NCBI GenBank assembly: GCA_965277535.1 | Contig: OZ255825.1 | Span: 1,488,001-1,552,000 of the forward strand | Direction: 5' to 3' | Source of the DNA: Ilyomonas sp965277535 | GTDB taxonomy: Bacteria > Bacteroidota > Bacteroidia > Chitinophagales > Chitinophagaceae | DNA length: 64,000 bases | Shown: in pieces, positions 60,391 through 64,000 of the stretch | How the letters are laid out: every line of letters begins with the position of its first letter | How positions within the stretch are numbered: position 1 is the first letter of the stretch | Program-made: the position numbers and the translations under genes | Notes under the pieces: generated by a model | Databases searched by the model: none | The model's input: the letters and a program-made list of their open reading frames with translations, nothing else | What the model was told of the DNA's origin: nothing

Positions 60391-61079
60391 AAATTCATTC
60401 TTAACAATAAAAAAAACAGAATTTGAATAATGAACAAATGTACTGCAAGGCGGTTGTTTTTATCGAACGGCAACAGCCTGAAAATCGTTAATAATACCGT
60501 AGATACAGCAAACCAACAGACATAATTATATGACGGAATGCTGCCATGAAGCCATTTCCAATAGCCCAACTTTACGGCAACCGGCTCGATAATAAAATCA
60601 AAAAACGTAGCGAGCAATGCTCCATCTACAACAATCGAAACCGATTGAACAACAGGCTTTACATTAGCTTGCACATCTGCTAACTTAGCATTCATCTTAC
60701 TATACAATTTATCTGTAACAATGCCTGTGCAATAGATAATAATAAACCAGTTAACGCCTATTAATAGAGGCACGTTATTATACTGCAATCCCAATACTTT
60801 TCCATAATGATAACTGCCAAACAATGCACCCGTATTGATACCAATCCATTCAACCAAAAAGCCAATGAAATAAGAGGCAAAAACAAACCCAAAGAAAGAA
60901 GCGTTTTTTTGTTTTTGTGTGATGATGAGCAACAACGCCATCAACACTAAATTTAAAGGCGTGTTTTGTATAAACCATTCTTTATATGGCGAAAACAAAA
61001 TGCCGATAGCACCGCTTACATGAAACAGCAATACAATGAACAAAGCAACAGTTTGAAGCGATGTATTTTTAATGCGCAT
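60387..61079 (-). CDS. cruF: Carotenoid biosynthesis protein, CruF-like (carotenoid 1'-hydratase)
   Basis: 230 residues with about seven membrane helices. FLVEWIGINTGALFGSYHYGKVLGLQYNNVPLLIGVNW near 72-110 and the later DFIIEPVAVKLGYWKW near 165 are signatures of the Caroten_synth family that includes CruF. CruF adds water across the terminal psi-end double bond. It overlaps crtD by 11 bp and crtZ by 4 bp, so the three genes are translationally coupled. The assignment as hydratase, not another member of the family, rests on this context. Confidence 0.85.
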   Translation of the reverse strand: MRIKNTSLQTVALFIVLLFHVSGAIGILFSPYKEWFIQNTPLNLVLMALLLIITQKQKNASFFGFVFASYFIGFLVEWIGINTGALFGSYHYGKVLGLQYNNVPLLIGVNWFIIIYCTGIVTDKLYSKMNAKLADVQANVKPVVQSVSIVVDGALLATFFDFIIEPVAVKLGYWKWLHGSIPSYNYVCWFAVSTVLLTIFRLLPFDKNNRLAVHLFIIQILFFLLLRMNL

Positions 61080-62571
61080 GTTTCCATTTTTGCTTGTCAG
61101 CGGCCACCAGGTCGCTCATAATTTTTGCGCTTTTCAAACACAGGGGAATACCACCACCTGGATGCACACTGCCACCCACGAAATACAGACAGGATAAGGC
61201 TTTGCTGAAATTGGGGTGTCGAAGAAATGCCGCCATTTTGCTATTGGAACTTGTGCCATACAGCGAGCCCATAAAAGAAGATGTGTTGCTTTCAATCATC
61301 ACCGGATTGAGGATGCGTTCAGTTTCAATCAGCGGCTCAATATCTGTGTGCAAAAGGTGGTTTAATTTTGCAATAATATTTCTTTTTAATTGCTGTTGCC
61401 ATTGCTCTGAATACTGCCCCACATTCGCAGGTGCATTCACCATTACAAACCAGTTTTCTTTGCCTTGCGGAGCCTGCGCTTCAGGTTCGCATTTGCTGGT
61501 AATATTTATGTAAATAGTTGGATCGTTATACAACGTTTTTTTGGTAAAGATGTGGTCAAATTCTACATTATAATCCGCACTAAAAAAGATATTGTGTAGC
61601 TCTAATTGCGGAAACGTTTTATTCATTCCCCAATAAAAAATAAACGCACTGCTGCTACGCTCCTGCTTTGTGATTTGTTTTGCCCTTTTTTCATCACGTA
61701 GCAAATTTTTATAAGTGAAATACACATCCATATTACTTATCACGGCATCTGCAAAATGGTTTTCATTGTTAGCTACAACACCCACTACCTTATTTCCATT
61801 GCAGATGATGCTTTGCACAGCAGTATCAAAATAAAACCGAACTCCTTTTTTGATTGCTAATTTGTACAAAGCATCGGCAATGCTAATCATTCCACCTTTT
61901 GGATAATACACACCCTCGTTGTATTCCAAATGTGGTATCACACTTAACATGCCCGGCGCTTTGTAGGGATTGCTGCCGTTGTAAGTAGCATAACGGTTGA
62001 ACAATTGCACGGTATGCGCATCATTAAAACTGCTTTGATTGATGGTATGAAATGATGAAAACAAATAGCGCGGAGCCGTATGCAGCAAGGCTTTTAGGAT
62101 GGGTGCTTTCAAAAGTGTGCTTCGCTTGTGCAGCGAATAATTTAAAAAAATGCTTCCTGTAGTTTCATACAATTGTTGCGAACGTGTGATGTATTGTTTT
62201 ACTTCGTCTTTGTTTTCGCCCATTTTTTCGGATAACTCTTTTGCCAGCAAATCAGCGTTTGCAAAACCATTAATAATCGTTCCATCTTCATAAAAATATT
62301 TGCAGGCAATGGACACTTGTTGATATTGAAAATACTCTTCTATCGGTTCATTCGCCAGCTGAAACAACTCTTCAATGTTGTGCGGTTGCGTAAACAAAGA
62401 GGGACCTCCATCAAAGCAATACCCTTTCTCAGTAAAGAAATTAATTTTACCCCCAGCGCGGCTATTCTTTTCAAACACATTTACCGCAAAGCCTTGCACA
62501 GCAAGCCTTACAGCACTTGCCAGCCCTGCTACGCCCGAACCGATAATAATGGCTTTTAATGGATGAGACAT
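61069..62571 (-). CDS. crtD: Carotenoid desaturase, CrtD/CrtI family
   Basis: 500 residues. The N-terminal dinucleotide motif AIIIGSGVAGLASAVRLAVQG, then EKNSRAGGKINFF and CFDGGPSLFTQP, mark a CrtI-type flavoprotein; the C-terminal block YFVGGSVHPGGGIPLCLKSAKIM is the family signature. Overlap with cruF and lack of a crtB partner favour 1-hydroxycarotenoid 3,4-desaturase (CrtD) over phytoene desaturase. Together with CruF and CrtZ this would give a monocyclic carotenoid of the flexixanthin, saproxanthin or myxol type. A CrtI identity cannot be excluded by eye. Confidence 0.8.
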   Translation of the reverse strand: MSHPLKAIIIGSGVAGLASAVRLAVQGFAVNVFEKNSRAGGKINFFTEKGYCFDGGPSLFTQPHNIEELFQLANEPIEEYFQYQQVSIACKYFYEDGTIINGFANADLLAKELSEKMGENKDEVKQYITRSQQLYETTGSIFLNYSLHKRSTLLKAPILKALLHTAPRYLFSSFHTINQSSFNDAHTVQLFNRYATYNGSNPYKAPGMLSVIPHLEYNEGVYYPKGGMISIADALYKLAIKKGVRFYFDTAVQSIICNGNKVVGVVANNENHFADAVISNMDVYFTYKNLLRDEKRAKQITKQERSSSAFIFYWGMNKTFPQLELHNIFFSADYNVEFDHIFTKKTLYNDPTIYINITSKCEPEAQAPQGKENWFVMVNAPANVGQYSEQWQQQLKRNIIAKLNHLLHTDIEPLIETERILNPVMIESNTSSFMGSLYGTSSNSKMAAFLRHPNFSKALSCLYFVGGSVHPGGGIPLCLKSAKIMSDLVAADKQKWKHAH

Positions 62572-62587
62572 ACTTGAAAAAGAACTT

Positions 62588-62595
62588 CAAAGATA
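62588..62595 (-). promoter_or_regulatory. Promoter -7 box (TATCTTTG) for the crt operon
   Basis: TATCTTTG on the minus strand lies 17 bp before the crtD ATG. No -33 element at the standard distance, which would fit activator-dependent expression. Confidence 0.6.
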
Positions 62596-62670
62596 CGGGG
62601 TTGCCAAAAGCATTTTGTGCTGTTCAAATCGTTTGGCAAATCCTGATAAAAACAAATCCGTAATGTTCTT

Positions 62671-62678
62671 TAGCTTTG
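62671..62678 (+). promoter_or_regulatory. Promoter -7 box (TAGCTTTG) for the sterol-desaturase-family gene
   Basis: TAGCTTTG lies 21 bp before the ATG at 62699, back-to-back with the crt promoter within 127 bp. Confidence 0.6.
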
Positions 62679-62698
62679 ATAACTGATTGTTGTTTCTC

Positions 62699-63718
62699 AT
62701 GAATGCTTTTCAAACTTTATACGATGAAATAGTGTCCTTTCTTGGTATCGGGCATGTAGTAGAAGTTGTACGCAGCGGCGATTACAGCAGCCTGCTCACC
62801 TTTGATGGCATCCTGTCTGTGATTGCTCCTTTTATTCCTTTTCTGTTGCTTATCGAACTGGTTCGCGCAGCCGTTTACAAACGCTTTAAAATTGATGATT
62901 ACCGCATACCCTTTTTCATTTTTGTAGCCAATCGTTTTGTTTCGCGCTTTATTTCCATTGCGATGGTGGCGCTTTGCATTGGCTTGTTTGAGAAGCACGC
63001 CATTTTCACATCTACATTCACATGGTACTGGTTGCTTTATGGTTATGTGATATGGGAGTTTGCGCATTTTATTTATCATTTTTTAGCACACAAAGTAAGA
63101 ATTTTATGGTGCCTGCACTCCACGCATCATGCGCCCGAAAACATGAACCTTTCTGTTACCTATGCGCATTTTTTTCTCGAAGCGCCGTATGCCGATTTCA
63201 TTCGTACTTCCATCTGCATTTTGCTGGGCGTGAATGCACCGTTGTTATTCTTTATTATGTTTATTGATGGTACCTGGGGCGCCTTTATTCATGTTGGCGA
63301 AAATGTAATGAAAGATGCGCGGCTGGGCTTTTTAAACAAGCTCATTTTAACGCCTTCCCATCACCGCGTGCATCATGCAAAAAACATCCAATACATAGAC
63401 ACTAACTTTTGCAACTTGCTGAACATTTGGGACAGGGTATTTCATACTTTGCAAAAAGAAGAAACGAACATACCGATTGAGTATGGCATTACGCGCAACA
63501 TCAATCCGCGCAACTTCTGGGATGTTTATTTTGGCGAGATTTATTACCTGGCAAAAGACATCCGACACGCACCTGGATTGAAAAACAAATTGCTCTACAT
63601 TATCATGCCACCCGGCTGGAGCCATACCGGCGACCACAAAACGGCAAAAGTGGTAAAACAAAAATGGATAGAAGAAAACACATTGCAACATGATGAGGAA
63701 GCCGTTATTGGTTCATAA
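62699..63718 (+). CDS. Sterol desaturase / fatty acid hydroxylase family protein
   Basis: The frame begins at a TTG at 62687; the ATG at 62699 gives 339 residues. Several helices precede the His-box core HFIYHFLAHKVRILWCLHSTHHAPENMN near 122-149, where the motifs are H-x3-H and HSTHH, and TPSHHRVHHAKN near 217-228 gives the third box. These ligate a di-iron site for C-H oxidation. Substrate could be a carotenoid end group, sterol or ether lipid. Divergence from the crt operon with a shared promoter region makes a carotenoid role worth considering. Confidence 0.88.
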   Translation: MNAFQTLYDEIVSFLGIGHVVEVVRSGDYSSLLTFDGILSVIAPFIPFLLLIELVRAAVYKRFKIDDYRIPFFIFVANRFVSRFISIAMVALCIGLFEKHAIFTSTFTWYWLLYGYVIWEFAHFIYHFLAHKVRILWCLHSTHHAPENMNLSVTYAHFFLEAPYADFIRTSICILLGVNAPLLFFIMFIDGTWGAFIHVGENVMKDARLGFLNKLILTPSHHRVHHAKNIQYIDTNFCNLLNIWDRVFHTLQKEETNIPIEYGITRNINPRNFWDVYFGEIYYLAKDIRHAPGLKNKLLYIIMPPGWSHTGDHKTAKVVKQKWIEENTLQHDEEAVIGS

Positions 63719-63779
63719 AAATGTTATGATGTTTTGATATGCGCATATTTCTAAAGCAATCCATTCCTCCTATCGCGTT

Positions 63780-63787
63780 TACATTTG
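63780..63787 (+). promoter_or_regulatory. Promoter -7 box (TACATTTG) for the aldolase gene
   Basis: TACATTTG lies 22 bp before the ATG at 63809; no clear -33 element. Confidence 0.5.
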
Positions 63788-63808
63788 CACCGCAACATCA
63801 GCACAGCT

Positions 63809-64000
63809 ATGAATCACCTTATGTCTCTCGCCAGCGAAAATTATGCAGGCGTTCATCCCATCATTTTACAAGCAATTATAAAAGCCAATTCCGGTCATGT
63901 TACATCGTATGGCAATGATGACTATTCTTCTCGTGCCATTGAACAAATCAAACAACATTTTGGTGATGATGCAGAAGCGCATTTTACTTTCAACGGAACA
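63809..64000 (+). CDS. ltaE: Threonine aldolase family protein, N-terminal fragment
   Basis: The frame is open to the window end, giving 64 residues. MSLASENYAGVHPIILQAI at residues 5-23, then SYGNDDYSSRAIEQIKQHFG and a final HFTFNGT, is the N-terminal pattern of the beta-eliminating lyase / low-specificity L-threonine aldolase family. It is a PLP enzyme that cleaves threonine to glycine and acetaldehyde. The PLP lysine lies beyond the window, so the exact member is provisional. Confidence 0.78.
   Translation, partial: MNHLMSLASENYAGVHPIILQAIIKANSGHVTSYGNDDYSSRAIEQIKQHFGDDAEAHFTFNGT

Larger units (their letters stand above)
3494..60887. repeat. Dispersed 11-mer family GCAAAAACAAA (21 exact copies)
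   Basis: Plus-strand copies start at 3494, 10019, 12434, 21024, 21376, 28355, 53366, 56353, 59029 and 60877. Complement copies (TTTGTTTTTGC) start at 11601, 13805, 16721, 23551, 36930, 40674, 41293, 43260, 47327, 47860 and 56130. A one-base variant GCAAAACCAAA starts at 4039, 5195, 14435, 23651, 26938 and 52318, with its complement at 27753. Ten of the 21 exact copies lie between genes, although most of the window is coding. No consistent strand bias. Confidence 0.75.

Noticed and set aside
3494..60887. Reading the GCAAAAACAAA motif as a Chi or KOPS site
   Set aside because: Those motifs are strand-biased with replication; here the exact copies are split 10 to 11 between strands without a switch point.
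1..64000. tRNA or rRNA genes
   Set aside because: No T-loop/acceptor pattern or rRNA-like sequence was found on either strand by eye; a covariance scan would be decisive.

Overview
The window is chromosomal DNA from a Bacteroidota bacterium, most likely a member of the Chitinophagaceae or a close relative. The evidence is: promoters of the TTTG-N19-TAnnTTTG type, a protein with a T9SS sorting tail, Bacteroidota-type versions of PurF, LpxD, DUF4293, DUF6934 and a short starch-synthase-like protein, and a carotenoid cluster of the flexixanthin/myxol type. No rRNA, tRNA, CRISPR array, phage or complete insertion sequence was seen. The window cuts two genes: a Wzc/GumC-like polysaccharide protein at the left edge and a threonine aldolase at the right edge.

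Layout. 1-900: start of an exopolysaccharide export operon. 1.6-5.5 kb: hemACDE, which takes glutamyl-tRNA to coproporphyrinogen III. 5.5-16.4 kb: mixed housekeeping and secreted enzymes (metK, a truncated GT5 protein, an Ntn-hydrolase lipoprotein, an S9 peptidase, a sugar dehydrogenase, a BON lipoprotein). 16.4-20.5 kb: a minus-strand run ending in a probable four-gene nucleic-acid operon (2H phosphoesterase, PA0069-type radical SAM protein, TcmP, DUF5131) behind an operator-like palindrome pair. 20.5-22.9 kb: cobalamin riboswitch and btuB. 22.9-28.3 kb: marC, purF and a LytS/LytTR two-component pair. 28.3-36.6 kb: small accessory genes (antitoxin and zeta toxin, HNH nuclease, DUF2971, Fic, DUF427) around mfd. 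36.9-43.2 kb: GH3 glucosidase, heptaheme cytochrome, T9SS protein, ffh. 43.3-49.8 kb: DUF6934 and a 59-residue gene, sucC, hisGD with a leader-peptide attenuator, exbB/exbD. 49.8-59.8 kb: prmC, ribD, alkB, a ThuA-domain protein, apaG, a histone H1-like protein, lpxD and rluE among several repeat elements. 59.9-63.7 kb: crtZ, cruF and crtD, with a divergent sterol-desaturase-family gene.

The most notable content is non-coding. (1) A histidine-operon attenuator: a consensus promoter, a nearly leaderless 16-residue peptide with five His codons, and an intrinsic terminator directly before hisG. (2) An 11-mer, GCAAAAACAAA, with 21 exact copies on both strands and enriched between genes. (3) Several families of dispersed elements: a roughly 135-bp element with 31-bp terminal repeats in two copies, a 282-bp nested inverted repeat, two 33-nt palindromes of identical design, and phrase-like repeats placed in sense orientation right after stop codons. 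Some of these have become coding sequence, forming gene C-termini and an insert inside prmC. (4) A possible leader attenuator before rluE.

Start codons were re-examined by hand. Several genes whose longest reading frame opens on TTG or GTG have been given a downstream ATG. All functional calls rest on reading motifs by eye; no database search was run.
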